Source of the DNA: Brevinema_A sp051647245
GTDB taxonomy: Bacteria > Spirochaetota > Brevinematia > Brevinematales > Brevinemataceae
Length of the DNA stretch: 64,000 nt
Assembly (NCBI GenBank): GCA_051647245.1
Contig: JBOFDS010000008.1
Coordinates: forward strand, 124,001-188,000
Direction of reading: 5' to 3'
Shown here: positions 51,517-59,200 of the stretch, piece by piece
How the letters are laid out: the number at the start of each line of letters is the position of its first letter
Numbering within the stretch: position 1 is the stretch's first letter
Position numbers and translations under genes: made by a program
Notes under the pieces: model-generated
Seen by the model: only the letters and a program-made list of their open reading frames with translations
What the model was told of the DNA's origin: nothing
The model's database searches: none

Positions 51517-52908
51517 TTAAAGATCGTCAGCACCAACATAGTAGAATTCAATATCTTGAGAGCTGAGATTTGTTAATTCTCTCTTTGGAAGAATAGATAA
51601 TAATTTCCAAGCAAGAGTTAAACTTTCTTCGATAGAACGATTTTCTGTCATACCTTGGTTGATAAATGTGTATTCAAATTCTTTACCAAATTTGAGATAA
51701 AGTTTGTCGATATCTGTCATCTCATCTTCAGAGACAATCGCAGCAATCGCACGGACATCAAGTGCCTTCGCATAAGCTGCATAAAGTTGCATAAATAAGG
51801 ATGGGTGATCTTTTCTGGTCAAACCTTCTCCAATAGCATCCTTCATCAAACGAGAAAGAGACGGAATCAAGGCCATAGGAGGATAAATACCAGCACTATG
51901 CAATCCACGGTCAAGCACAATCTGCCCCTCCGTGATAAATCCTGTTAAGTCAGGAATTGGGTGGGTAATATCATCTCCAGGCATTGTCAAAATAGGAATC
52001 TGCGTTACAGAGCCTTTTTTACCACGCACACGACCAGCTCTTTCATAAATAGTAGAAAGATCAGAGTACATGTATCCTGGGAATCCCTTACGAGAAGGAA
52101 GCTCACCACGAGCAGCACTAATTTCACGAAGCGCTTCGGCATAGGCTGTCATATCAGATAAAATCACGAGAACGTCCATTTCTTTATCGAAGGCAAGATA
52201 CTCAGCAAGCGTCAACGCCATACGTGGAGTAACAAGACGTTCGATCGCAGGATCATCGGCATAGTTGATAAAAAGAACGGAATTGTTTAAGGCTCCCGTC
52301 TCACGGAAAGATTCAATAAAGTAGGTAGCATCATCATGACGCATCCCCATCGCTGCAAAGACTACCACAAACTGATTTCCAGATTTGGAGGTAGCTTGTG
52401 CGGTGATTTGAGCTGCAAGTTGGTTGTGAGGAAGACCAGCTCCAGAGAAAATAGGTAATTTTTGACCGCGAACAACAGTATTCATGGTGTCGATTGCGGA
52501 GATACCTGTTTGGATGAAGTCGTGAGGGTATTCTCTTTCAATAGGATTTAAGGAGAATCCATTAATATCGCGAGAAAATTCCTTTTGAGGCATGTGCATA
52601 CCATCAATAGGCTGTCCCAATCCATTAAAAATACGCCCAAGCATCTCTGTAGAAACACCAATCTTGAGGGTTTCTTGAGAGAACTTGACGGATGTTGTTT
52701 GGAGATTGATACCGGCTGAATTTCCGTATAATTGTAATGCTGTGTATTCTTCTGTAATTTCAATAACAGATGCAAGGCTAGTAGATCCATCTTCAAAAGT
52801 CAATTCTGTGATCTCACCATAAGATACACCTGGAATTGTTTTAACAAAGACCAAAGATCCATTCACAGATTGGAGACCTTGATAGCTTTTTGTGATTTTC
52901 AAGTCCAT
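51517..52908 (-). CDS. atpB: V-type ATP synthase subunit B
   Basis: Non-catalytic nucleotide-binding subunit of the A3B3 ring. The P-loop position reads SGAGLPHNQLA, the usual degenerate form in B subunits. Other signatures are AIDTMNTVVRGQKLPIFSG, GSVTQIPILTMPGDDITHPI and DRGLHSAGIYPPM. It has 463 residues. The ribosome binding site GGAGG lies in the last codons of atpA, 2 nt before it. Confidence 0.95.
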   Translation of the reverse strand: MDLKITKSYQGLQSVNGSLVFVKTIPGVSYGEITELTFEDGSTSLASVIEITEEYTALQLYGNSAGINLQTTSVKFSQETLKIGVSTEMLGRIFNGLGQPIDGMHMPQKEFSRDINGFSLNPIEREYPHDFIQTGISAIDTMNTVVRGQKLPIFSGAGLPHNQLAAQITAQATSKSGNQFVVVFAAMGMRHDDATYFIESFRETGALNNSVLFINYADDPAIERLVTPRMALTLAEYLAFDKEMDVLVILSDMTAYAEALREISAARGELPSRKGFPGYMYSDLSTIYERAGRVRGKKGSVTQIPILTMPGDDITHPIPDLTGFITEGQIVLDRGLHSAGIYPPMALIPSLSRLMKDAIGEGLTRKDHPSLFMQLYAAYAKALDVRAIAAIVSEDEMTDIDKLYLKFGKEFEYTFINQGMTENRSIEESLTLAWKLLSILPKRELTNLSSQDIEFYYVGADDL

Positions 52909-52909
52909 T

Positions 52910-54691
52910 TTAGCCCTCCATCACAGATTGATATTTTAAGCGTAATGCTTGCAATTCATCTTTCATAAATAATTCAAGTTTTTCGAGTTTATCAAGTTGA
53001 TCGTTAGGAATTTCGATACGTGCACGCATGATCATCGCGATACTATCCAAAGCTCTGATTTCAAAAATAGGAGCTCCAAGCGCAATGATAGAAGTTGCTT
53101 CTTTATAGAAAGTCAACATCACACGAAGTAAGAGGAGTTGTTTTTCAGGAGTTGCGTACATATCGATTGCGTCATAAGCATTTTGTTTGAGGAAACCATT
53201 GATGATCATACTTGCTGCTTCGACGATGAGACGCTCGTTCCCTGGTAACGCATCAGGACCAATGAGTTTGACAATTTTTTGAAGTTTATCATTTTTGAGG
53301 AGAAGATCCATAGCTTCTTGACGCATGGTTTCGAATTCTGGATCAACTTTTGACCACCAATTGGACACATAGGAAGAATATTCACTATAACTTTGAATCC
53401 AATTAATAGAAGGATAGTGACGTGCAGAAGCGAGAGACTTATCCAATTCCCAAAAGGCACGAACGAAACGTTTTGTGTTTTGAGTAACAGGCTCGGAGAA
53501 GTCTCCTCCTGGAGGGGATACCGCTGCAATCATTGTTACGGAACCTTGGTTGCCGTTGATTGTTTTAACATTACCCGCTCTTTCATAGAAAGACGCCAAA
53601 CGAGAACCTAAATATGCTGGGAACCCTTCTTCAGCAGGGATTTCTTCCAAACGACCTGACAATTCACGCAAAGCTTCCGCCCAACGAGATGATGAGTCTG
53701 CCATCACAGCAATATCATAACCCATATCACGGTAATACTCAGCGATGGTAATACCTGTATAAATAGAAGCCTCACGAGCAGTTACAGGCATATTTGAAGT
53801 GTTCGCGATCATTACCGTTTTTGAGAAGAGAGAATGTCCTGTATGAGGATCAATCAATTTTGGAAATTCTTCGATAACTTCGGTAATCTCATTTCCACGC
53901 TCACCACAACCAATATAAATCACAGCATGAGCATTAGACCATTTTGCTAATTGGTGTTGAGTGATTGTTTTACCAGTACCAAAACCACCAGGAATCGCAA
54001 CCGCTCCCCCTTTAGCAACAGGGAAGAAAACGTCAATAACACGTTGACCTGTTAATAGAGGTTCTGTTGGGAGATGACGCTGAGCATAAGGACGCGCAAC
54101 TTTCACTGGCCAACGATGTGCCAATTTGAGTTCGTGGGAGACACCTTTTTCATCTTCAATAACCGCAATAACTTCGGTGATATTATATTCACCAGCTGGT
54201 GCGATGGATTTGACAATACCAGACACATTTGGAGGAGTCATAATTTTGTGGAGCATGAGTTCGGTTTCAGGTACTGTCCCTAAAACGCCAGCACGTCCGA
54301 CTTTCTCACCGACAGAAACGGTTGGTGTGAAAGCCCATTTTTTGTTACGATCGAGGGCAGGCACGCTGACACCTCTTTCTAAATAAATACTTTTTGTTGT
54401 TTCAGCAATATCTCTGAGAGGGCGTTGAATACCATCAAAAACATTGGCAAGCAATCCTGGCCCTAATTCAACAAATAACATAGATCCTGTACCATAAACA
54501 GGATCTCCAAGCTTTAGACCATCTGTTGTTTCATATACCTGAACGACAGCGGTATCTTTATCGACGCTGAGGACTTCTCCAATCAACTTCAATTCAGAAA
54601 CATGCACTGTTTCCATTACTTGGAGGGTATCTGTGACATTAATAGAAATCAAAGGACCATTGATTCGAGTGATTGTACCTATAATACTCAC
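52910..54691 (-). CDS. atpA: V-type ATP synthase subunit A (catalytic)
   Basis: Catalytic subunit. Walker A is GGFGTGKT at 235-242, with the typical A-subunit non-homologous insert at about 110-190 and the catalytic segment CGERGNEITEVIEEFP (Glu in GERGNE). Later signatures are MADSSSRWAEALRELSGRLEEIP and GSVTMIAAVSPPGGDFSEPV. It has 593 residues. The start is GTG 54691, which overlaps the E-subunit stop as GTGA. Confidence 0.96.
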   Translation of the reverse strand: MSIIGTITRINGPLISINVTDTLQVMETVHVSELKLIGEVLSVDKDTAVVQVYETTDGLKLGDPVYGTGSMLFVELGPGLLANVFDGIQRPLRDIAETTKSIYLERGVSVPALDRNKKWAFTPTVSVGEKVGRAGVLGTVPETELMLHKIMTPPNVSGIVKSIAPAGEYNITEVIAVIEDEKGVSHELKLAHRWPVKVARPYAQRHLPTEPLLTGQRVIDVFFPVAKGGAVAIPGGFGTGKTITQHQLAKWSNAHAVIYIGCGERGNEITEVIEEFPKLIDPHTGHSLFSKTVMIANTSNMPVTAREASIYTGITIAEYYRDMGYDIAVMADSSSRWAEALRELSGRLEEIPAEEGFPAYLGSRLASFYERAGNVKTINGNQGSVTMIAAVSPPGGDFSEPVTQNTKRFVRAFWELDKSLASARHYPSINWIQSYSEYSSYVSNWWSKVDPEFETMRQEAMDLLLKNDKLQKIVKLIGPDALPGNERLIVEAASMIINGFLKQNAYDAIDMYATPEKQLLLLRVMLTFYKEATSIIALGAPIFEIRALDSIAMIMRARIEIPNDQLDKLEKLELFMKDELQALRLKYQSVMEG

Positions 54692-55272
54692 GCTTTCTCC
54701 TTCAACACACGAAGTGCTGATTGTAATAAATATTCTTTTCTTTCTTGAAATAAGACATCAAAACTAAGATCAATCATCTCCCCAGTTTCACCAATAATGA
54801 TAAAACCTGCATTAATAGGAGAATTTTCTAAGGTATATTCCCAGTTCATTTCATTGAGAACTTTTTTGATAGTCTCATGATCACGATCAACAGCACGAAC
54901 TGTGATTTTTTGAGTGTCCATAACAGCTAAAGCTTTTTTAAGCCAAGAAGATAAAATAGTCCCATAAGATCGATCTGTACGGACAAATTCTAAAAGGCTC
55001 TCTTTTACAAATCCCAAAACTTCATCAGAAATACGATTTTCGATGGCATTCATTTGTGCTTTATGTTGAAATTTTTGTTCTGATTTAAGAACTTCTTCTT
55101 TTTTAGATAATTGTGAATTTAATTGACGTTCTCTATCGAGAAAGACTTTTTCTAGCTCTTCACCGTAAGCCATCAATTTTTTCGCCATGGCAACTTTAAC
55201 ACTGTTAACTTGCTCGTCGGCTTCTTTTTTTGTTTCCGATTGAACGTGTTCAAACATTTGTTCCAAAGCCAT
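54688..55272 (-). CDS. atpE: V-type ATP synthase subunit E (peripheral stalk)
   Basis: Long N-terminal coiled coil (SETKKEADEQVNSVKVAMAKKL and onward, Glu/Lys-rich), then the globular C-terminal domain of VMA4-type proteins (EYTLENSPINAGFIIIGETGEMIDLSFDVLFQERKE). It has 194 residues and dimerises with the G/H-type subunit to form the stator. AGGAG is 6 nt before ATG 55272. The end overlaps atpA in GTGA. Confidence 0.88.
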   Translation of the reverse strand: MALEQMFEHVQSETKKEADEQVNSVKVAMAKKLMAYGEELEKVFLDRERQLNSQLSKKEEVLKSEQKFQHKAQMNAIENRISDEVLGFVKESLLEFVRTDRSYGTILSSWLKKALAVMDTQKITVRAVDRDHETIKKVLNEMNWEYTLENSPINAGFIIIGETGEMIDLSFDVLFQERKEYLLQSALRVLKEKA

Positions 55273-55298
55273 AATATCTCCTAAAAAAATGACAAAAT

Positions 55299-55601
55299 CT
55301 ATGAAAGACCAATCACTTCTCTAATATACTTCATTAATTTATCACCAGCTTTGTAATTACCTTGAGAAGAGCTGATCTCAAGAATCGCAGGCCCACTATT
55401 AGAGAAACGAACCTCATCAATCTCCTTAGATAATTCCATCGCATAACGCGCAGAAATCACCAAAAGACCAACGTCTTTTCGTTTGACACATTCAGCAAAA
55501 AGTTTTTTGAGATCTTCTTTTCCTTTTGCTGAGACAACTTCCATCCCACTCAAATAAAAAATAGGAGATACTTGCTCACCAACTAAGGCTACAACTTTCA
55601 T
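55299..55601 (-). CDS. atpF: V-type ATP synthase subunit F
   Basis: Small rotor subunit (NtpG/VMA7 type). 100 residues with a Rossmann-like start MKVVALVGEQVSPIFYLSGM and the segment VGLLVISARYAMELSKEIDEVRFSNSGPAILEI typical of the family. AAGGAT precedes ATG 55601. It lies between K and E. The position, as second gene, differs from the Borrelia/Treponema order as I recall it. Confidence 0.85.
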   Translation of the reverse strand: MKVVALVGEQVSPIFYLSGMEVVSAKGKEDLKKLFAECVKRKDVGLLVISARYAMELSKEIDEVRFSNSGPAILEISSSQGNYKAGDKLMKYIREVIGLS

Positions 55602-55649
55602 TTTGGATCCTTATTTTAAAATAAAAAGTTAGATTGGTTGTACACCAAT

Positions 55650-56099
55650 CTAACCTAATTTTCCTAAAATCATAATAGCAATAATAACACCATAAATAGC
55701 GATACCTTCAGAAAGTCCAACAAATAATAATGATGTTCCAAGCATTTTTGGGTTTTCACTAACTGCGCCAATAGCTGCTGATGCAGACATCCCTGTCGCA
55801 ATACCTGTACCAATACATGCAAGACCTACGGACAAACCTGCTCCCAAGAACGCTGTTGCATAAGCTTCAGCTGGTAGTGTTGCGATAGTAGTTGCTGCTT
55901 CATTAGCAAATACAGGAGAAACATTAAAGATAGACGCAATCAAGAGACCACCCATAATTGTGAAGAATCCAATAAATCCACCCAAGACGCTTTTTGCAGC
56001 ATGAGCTGGTACAAATCCTTGTTCTCTTTTGAGGTGTAAAGCAAAACCTACTAAACAGGTTAAACAGACCATTGCCATCAATGTGCCAATAACAAACAT
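55650..56099 (-). CDS. atpK: V-type ATP synthase subunit K (membrane ring proteolipid)
   Basis: Ring subunit of about 149 residues with four transmembrane helices, the duplicated form. Only TM4 keeps a carboxylate, Glu131 in LFVGLSEGIAIYGVI. TM2 (GGFIGFFTIMGGLLI) has none. The Gln/Thr residues that bind sodium in Enterococcus (PETQ in TM4) are replaced (SEGI), which fits a proton rather than a sodium ring, though this is an inference. GGAGG is 5 nt before ATG 56099; the frame extends to 56111. First gene of the operon. Confidence 0.9.
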   Translation of the reverse strand: MFVIGTLMAMVCLTCLVGFALHLKREQGFVPAHAAKSVLGGFIGFFTIMGGLLIASIFNVSPVFANEAATTIATLPAEAYATAFLGAGLSVGLACIGTGIATGMSASAAIGAVSENPKMLGTSLLFVGLSEGIAIYGVIIAIMILGKLG

Positions 56100-56183
56100 A
56101 AAATCCTCCATGTTGATTTTAATATTTTTATAAATTTAGATTTTTATATAATTTCATGGGAAATATTGCTCTGATATATTCTT

Positions 56184-56212
56184 ATTATAATTCGCTAAAA
56201 GCCAAATGTCAA
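56184..56212 (-). promoter_or_regulatory. Promoter of the V-ATPase operon
   Basis: Minus strand TTGACA, 17 bp, TATAAT: full consensus. The leader of about 80 nt shows no obvious riboswitch. Confidence 0.85.
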
Positions 56213-56312
56213 CCAAAAAAAATCAAAACACTCAAAATAAACAACTCTATTTCCGATAAACAAAAAGACCTATTATAATAGAAAAATAAGCCAAAGATTT
56301 TATGAAATATCC

Positions 56313-56340
56313 TTGACAATATTTTGATTTCTATTACAAT
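56313..56340 (+). promoter_or_regulatory. Promoter for the hypothetical gene at 56384
   Basis: TTGACA, 16 bp, TACAAT; about 38 nt before the ATG. Confidence 0.68.
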
Positions 56341-56383
56341 AAAAGTGACCTCAATCACAAATTCCATCCGAGGAGAGATATTT

Positions 56384-56908
56384 ATGAAAAAATATCATTT
56401 TGATGCCTTATATTTATTATATATTTCGATTTTTGTCGAGCAAAGTATGGAAAAAGAATCTTTCACCATCGAAGAAGAGATCGAAATCACTTACGTGAGC
56501 TACCACGCTCTTCTCGCTGCCTACGCCTACACGAACAGTAGTGAAGATAAGGAAAGAGCTATAGCATTTATTAGATCTTCCTACCCTTCTGATATCAGAG
56601 ATGTAGTAGTAGATACACTTAATGATATGCTTACACTACGCCCAGAAATGGAAGCATTTGCCACAGAATACGATTCTTTTGAGAAACTTGGTGATGTGTT
56701 AATGAAAAAAAACCTTCTCCTTTTAGAAACAAAATCTTTCGAGTTGAAAGAAGAAAATATGGATGAATTTTTTTCATACACCATGTACATCTATGAATCG
56801 CTCATCTTATTAGACGAATACGAGCATAATATAAATAAACTGAAAGCAGATATCGACACATTAGAGCTCAATGAAATTGTTGTAGAGATTATTAACTCTT
56901 TACATTAA
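56384..56908 (+). CDS. Acidic hypothetical protein (function unknown)
   Basis: No family recognised. 174 residues, Glu-rich, mostly helical in appearance, with no signal peptide or membrane segment. Starts MKKYHFDALYLLYISIF, with acidic helices such as MDEFFSYTMYIYESLILLDEYEHNINKLKADIDTLE later. GAGGAGA precedes ATG 56384; the frame to 56324 overlaps the -10 box and is not used. The 3' end overlaps the convergent gene by 17 nt, so antisense interference is possible. Confidence 0.62.
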   Translation: MKKYHFDALYLLYISIFVEQSMEKESFTIEEEIEITYVSYHALLAAYAYTNSSEDKERAIAFIRSSYPSDIRDVVVDTLNDMLTLRPEMEAFATEYDSFEKLGDVLMKKNLLLLETKSFELKEENMDEFFSYTMYIYESLILLDEYEHNINKLKADIDTLELNEIVVEIINSLH

Positions 56909-57272
56909 GGCTTTGAAAAACGGTGTTGTAGCGACGTTCTAGTTCTGGATTTTTGAACAGAGTTGTTTCTACTTTCCCACCTAGTTCTTCTTCACATAGC
57001 AGTGCGATTTTTTGATAAAAATATTTAACATCAACAAGTTCACTAACAAAAGAAGAGGGAAAAATTAGATAAAATGGCTTATTTTGTGTAATTTGATTGA
57101 TCATACACATGTAGATATGTGTGATTGGGAGATAGTTTTGATCGATAATAACACAATCAGAACTCTCACTATTCCTCAAAATACAAGTTTTAACAGCCAT
57201 CCGCTGAGCGATTTTCACCATTTTTTCTCTATGATAAGATATTGAGTTAAGTGGTTTTATCAAAACAATCAT
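56892..57272 (-). CDS. Hypothetical cytoplasmic protein (function unknown)
   Basis: No family recognised. 126 residues, starting MIVLIKPLNSISYHREKMVK, with no signal peptide. Contains five Cys residues and a segment of alternating hydrophobic residues (DCVIIDQNYLPITHIYMCMI). GAGG lies 7 nt before ATG 57272; the upstream in-frame codons to 57335 overlap the promoter -10 box. Convergent with and overlapping the gene at 56384-56908 by 17 nt, with no terminator between. Confidence 0.58.
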   Translation of the reverse strand: MIVLIKPLNSISYHREKMVKIAQRMAVKTCILRNSESSDCVIIDQNYLPITHIYMCMINQITQNKPFYLIFPSSFVSELVDVKYFYQKIALLCEEELGGKVETTLFKNPELERRYNTVFQSLNVKS

Positions 57273-57313
57273 AAAATTCCTCGATTTGCTAACGTTAATA
57301 TTGATTATAAACA

Positions 57314-57342
57314 AATGTAGCGAAATAGAAAGCAATAGTCAA
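57314..57342 (-). promoter_or_regulatory. Promoter for the hypothetical gene at 57272
   Basis: Minus strand TTGACT, 17 bp, TACATT. Confidence 0.5.
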
Positions 57343-57354
57343 ATCAATTTAAAG

Positions 57355-57386
57355 CAAAAAAAGCTACCTATAATAGGTAGCTTTTT
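57355..57386 (-). terminator. Terminator of the 50-codon gene
   Basis: AAAAAGCTACCTA and TAGGTAGCTTTTT pair with a 3-nt loop; minus-strand T run. It lies 11 nt past the small-gene stop. Confidence 0.82.
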
Positions 57387-57396
57387 ATTAGTATTA

Positions 57397-57549
57397 TTAT
57401 CTTCTTCTTCTTAAACCAAGCTCGGAAGAACGAATAGACATTGAAAATAACGCCACAGCACGATAAAAATGAACAAGATTTTTTGTACGATGATTTGTTG
57501 TGGTATTGACAGTCTTTTCTGTAACGCTTGTGAGTACTTGTTGGGTCAT
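57397..57549 (-). CDS. Small basic protein of 50 residues (function unknown)
   Basis: Too short for routine ORF calling but well supported. On the minus strand GGAGG is followed after 5 nt by ATG 57549, an open frame of 50 codons, stop TAA, then an intrinsic terminator 11 nt later. The protein starts MTQQVLTSVTEKTVNTTTNH, has a short hydrophobic middle (VHFYRAVALFSMSI) and ends with four consecutive arginines (LGLRRRR). A TATAAT box lies at 57590-57595, without a good -35. No family recognised; RNA, DNA or membrane binding could all be imagined from the basic tail. It occupies the otherwise empty stretch between 57272 and 57657. Confidence 0.68.
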   Translation of the reverse strand: MTQQVLTSVTEKTVNTTTNHRTKNLVHFYRAVALFSMSIRSSELGLRRRR

Positions 57550-57623
57550 TTTTTCCTCCGATATATATTGTAAAATAATAACTCAGTACATTATATTATC
57601 GGAAGAATTTTTGATTTGCATTA

Positions 57624-57649
57624 GAAAAATCCCGCCAAAAGACGGGATT
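57624..57649 (-). terminator. Terminator of the bactofilin-map unit
   Basis: AATCCCG with CGGGATT (one internal mismatch near the loop), T run on the minus strand. Confidence 0.75.
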
Positions 57650-57656
57650 GATTTAT

Positions 57657-58436
57657 TTAGAGATAAATTGGGAAGTCGCCTCTATCGGTCATGATAACAG
57701 GTCCATCCTTAGTAATAGCAACGGTGTGCTCCCAATGACAAGAAGGTTTTCCATCTTGAGTAACGACCGTCCAACCGTCTTCTTTTACGTAAACTTGTTC
57801 CGTACCAAGATTGATCATAGGTTCAATAGCCAAGACCATTCCTACTTCCATTCTAGGTCCACGACGTTTAGGATCGTGGTAATTAACAATATGTGGCTTT
57901 TCGTGTAAGTGTGTCCCAATACCATGCCCACAATAATCACGCACAATCCCATATTGTTTTTTGATGACGGATTCGATTGCTTTACCTATATCCCCGATAT
58001 AATTACCAGGTTGACATACTTGTATTGCAGCTCTTAATGCTTCCTGAGTGGTATCAGACATTTTACGAACCTCTTGAGAAACATTACCAACCAAAAAGGT
58101 ATAAGCAGAATCTCCATAGTATCCGTTCAATTCAACACCGAGATCCATAGAAATAACATCTCCGTCTTTCACAACTCTAGAATCAGGGAATCCGTGGATC
58201 ACTTCTTCATTGATTGACCAACAAATACTTGCTGGAAAAGGAGTCATACCTTTCATCGGAAGATAATTTTTGAAAGCGGGTCTCGCACCACGTGCATGAA
58301 TCATTGACTCAACAATAGCATCAATTTCCAAACCCGTAACTCCAGGTTTAACAACTGTTTTAAGATGATTGTAGATATCTGCAACCACTTTCCCAGCCTG
58401 TCGCATATATTCCAGTTGAAGGGTATTTTTTGTCAT
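57657..58436 (-). CDS. map: Methionine aminopeptidase type I
   Basis: Removes the initiator methionine from nascent proteins. The metal ligands are seen in ISMDLGVELNGYYGDSA (two Asp), CGHGIG (His), AIEPMI (Glu) and WEHTVAITKDG (Glu). It has 259 residues. It is 8 nt downstream of the bactofilin stop, probably co-transcribed. The ribosome binding site for ATG 58436 is distant (GAGG 13 nt away), so coupling to bactofilin translation is likely. Confidence 0.94.
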   Translation of the reverse strand: MTKNTLQLEYMRQAGKVVADIYNHLKTVVKPGVTGLEIDAIVESMIHARGARPAFKNYLPMKGMTPFPASICWSINEEVIHGFPDSRVVKDGDVISMDLGVELNGYYGDSAYTFLVGNVSQEVRKMSDTTQEALRAAIQVCQPGNYIGDIGKAIESVIKKQYGIVRDYCGHGIGTHLHEKPHIVNYHDPKRRGPRMEVGMVLAIEPMINLGTEQVYVKEDGWTVVTQDGKPSCHWEHTVAITKDGPVIMTDRGDFPIYL

Positions 58437-58444
58437 GATTACTA

Positions 58445-58885
58445 TTATTCCTCAGATTGTGTTTCAGATTCAGAGTTAGAAAACTCATCTTTTTTAGAAG
58501 ACTTTTTAATCGAAATTGGTTTTTCAGGAACAGTTGCTTCTCTATTGACAATAGAGCCTGTAATATCAATCTGTCCTTGAACAACCACACCAGGCTCCAT
58601 CACGAGTCTAGGAGCTTTAATATTCCCAAGCACACGACCTGTTGAGAGTAATTGAACTTCTTCAGAAGCCTCGATATTTCCAATAAAAATACCACCAACA
58701 GCGATAGTTTTAGTATAAACAGTTTCTGTTTTTAAACGACCAACAGGGCTAATAAACAAATGATCGTCTACAGTTAATTCACCTTCGAACTGACCATCAA
58801 TACGGAAAGAACCAGCTACATGAAATTTCCCTTCAAAAATGGCTCCCTCACCGATCAAACTATTTGATGCAAATTCTTTATTCAC
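58445..58885 (-). CDS. Bactofilin (polymer-forming cytoskeletal protein)
   Basis: Cytoskeletal scaffold forming beta-helical filaments at the membrane. SLIGEGAIFEGKFHVAGSFRIDGQFEGEL is the bactofilin N-terminal signature, and the centre repeats short beta strands (VGGIFIGNIEASEEVQLLSTGRVLGNIKAP). The tail is Lys/Ser/Glu-rich. It has 146 residues from GTG 58885, which lies 8 nt after GGAGG. The longer frame to 58951 contains the promoter -10 and is not used. In spirochaetes bactofilins influence cell shape and motility, but the role here is not shown. Confidence 0.88.
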   Translation of the reverse strand: MNKEFASNSLIGEGAIFEGKFHVAGSFRIDGQFEGELTVDDHLFISPVGRLKTETVYTKTIAVGGIFIGNIEASEEVQLLSTGRVLGNIKAPRLVMEPGVVVQGQIDITGSIVNREATVPEKPISIKKSSKKDEFSNSESETQSEE

Positions 58886-58939
58886 TTTCTGTTCCTCCAA
58901 TCTTATTCCAGCTAAACAATCTATGATAAAATACCAAAT

Positions 58940-58968
58940 ATTATAAAACATTTTTATTTATTTATCAA
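58940..58968 (-). promoter_or_regulatory. Promoter of bactofilin-map
   Basis: Minus strand TTGATA, 17 bp, TATAAT. Its position excludes the upstream ATG 58951 as the bactofilin start. Confidence 0.7.
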
Positions 58969-59054
58969 GAATTTTACCAACAATAAGCAGGTTTTTTATC
59001 AAGTTTTTTTATTATCTCTTGTCAATTTGGATCGTAATTATAACAGATTTATGC

Positions 59055-59083
59055 TTGATATTTGTGAAATTCTATGTTACTAT
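59055..59083 (+). promoter_or_regulatory. Candidate promoter of recJ-holB
   Basis: TTGATA at 59055-59060, 17 bp, TACTAT at 59078-59083. The 110-nt leader that follows holds an A/T-rich hairpin (CTGAAAAATTTTCAG) and a 26-codon frame (59106-59186). The 315-bp gap 58886-59200 holds otherwise only the bactofilin promoter. Confidence 0.55.
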
Positions 59084-59200
59084 ATATGGAAGAAATTTTA
59101 TATTAATGACTGAAAAATTTTCAGAATTTCTTCATTTCTTTGATCAAAAACGATCACCCTATTTTTTAAATAAATATATTATATAAAGACGGAGAATCCC

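Noticed and set aside
57500..57694. 64- and 86-codon plus-strand frames over the small gene and map
   Set aside because: They run antisense to the 50-codon gene and to map, without ribosome binding sites.
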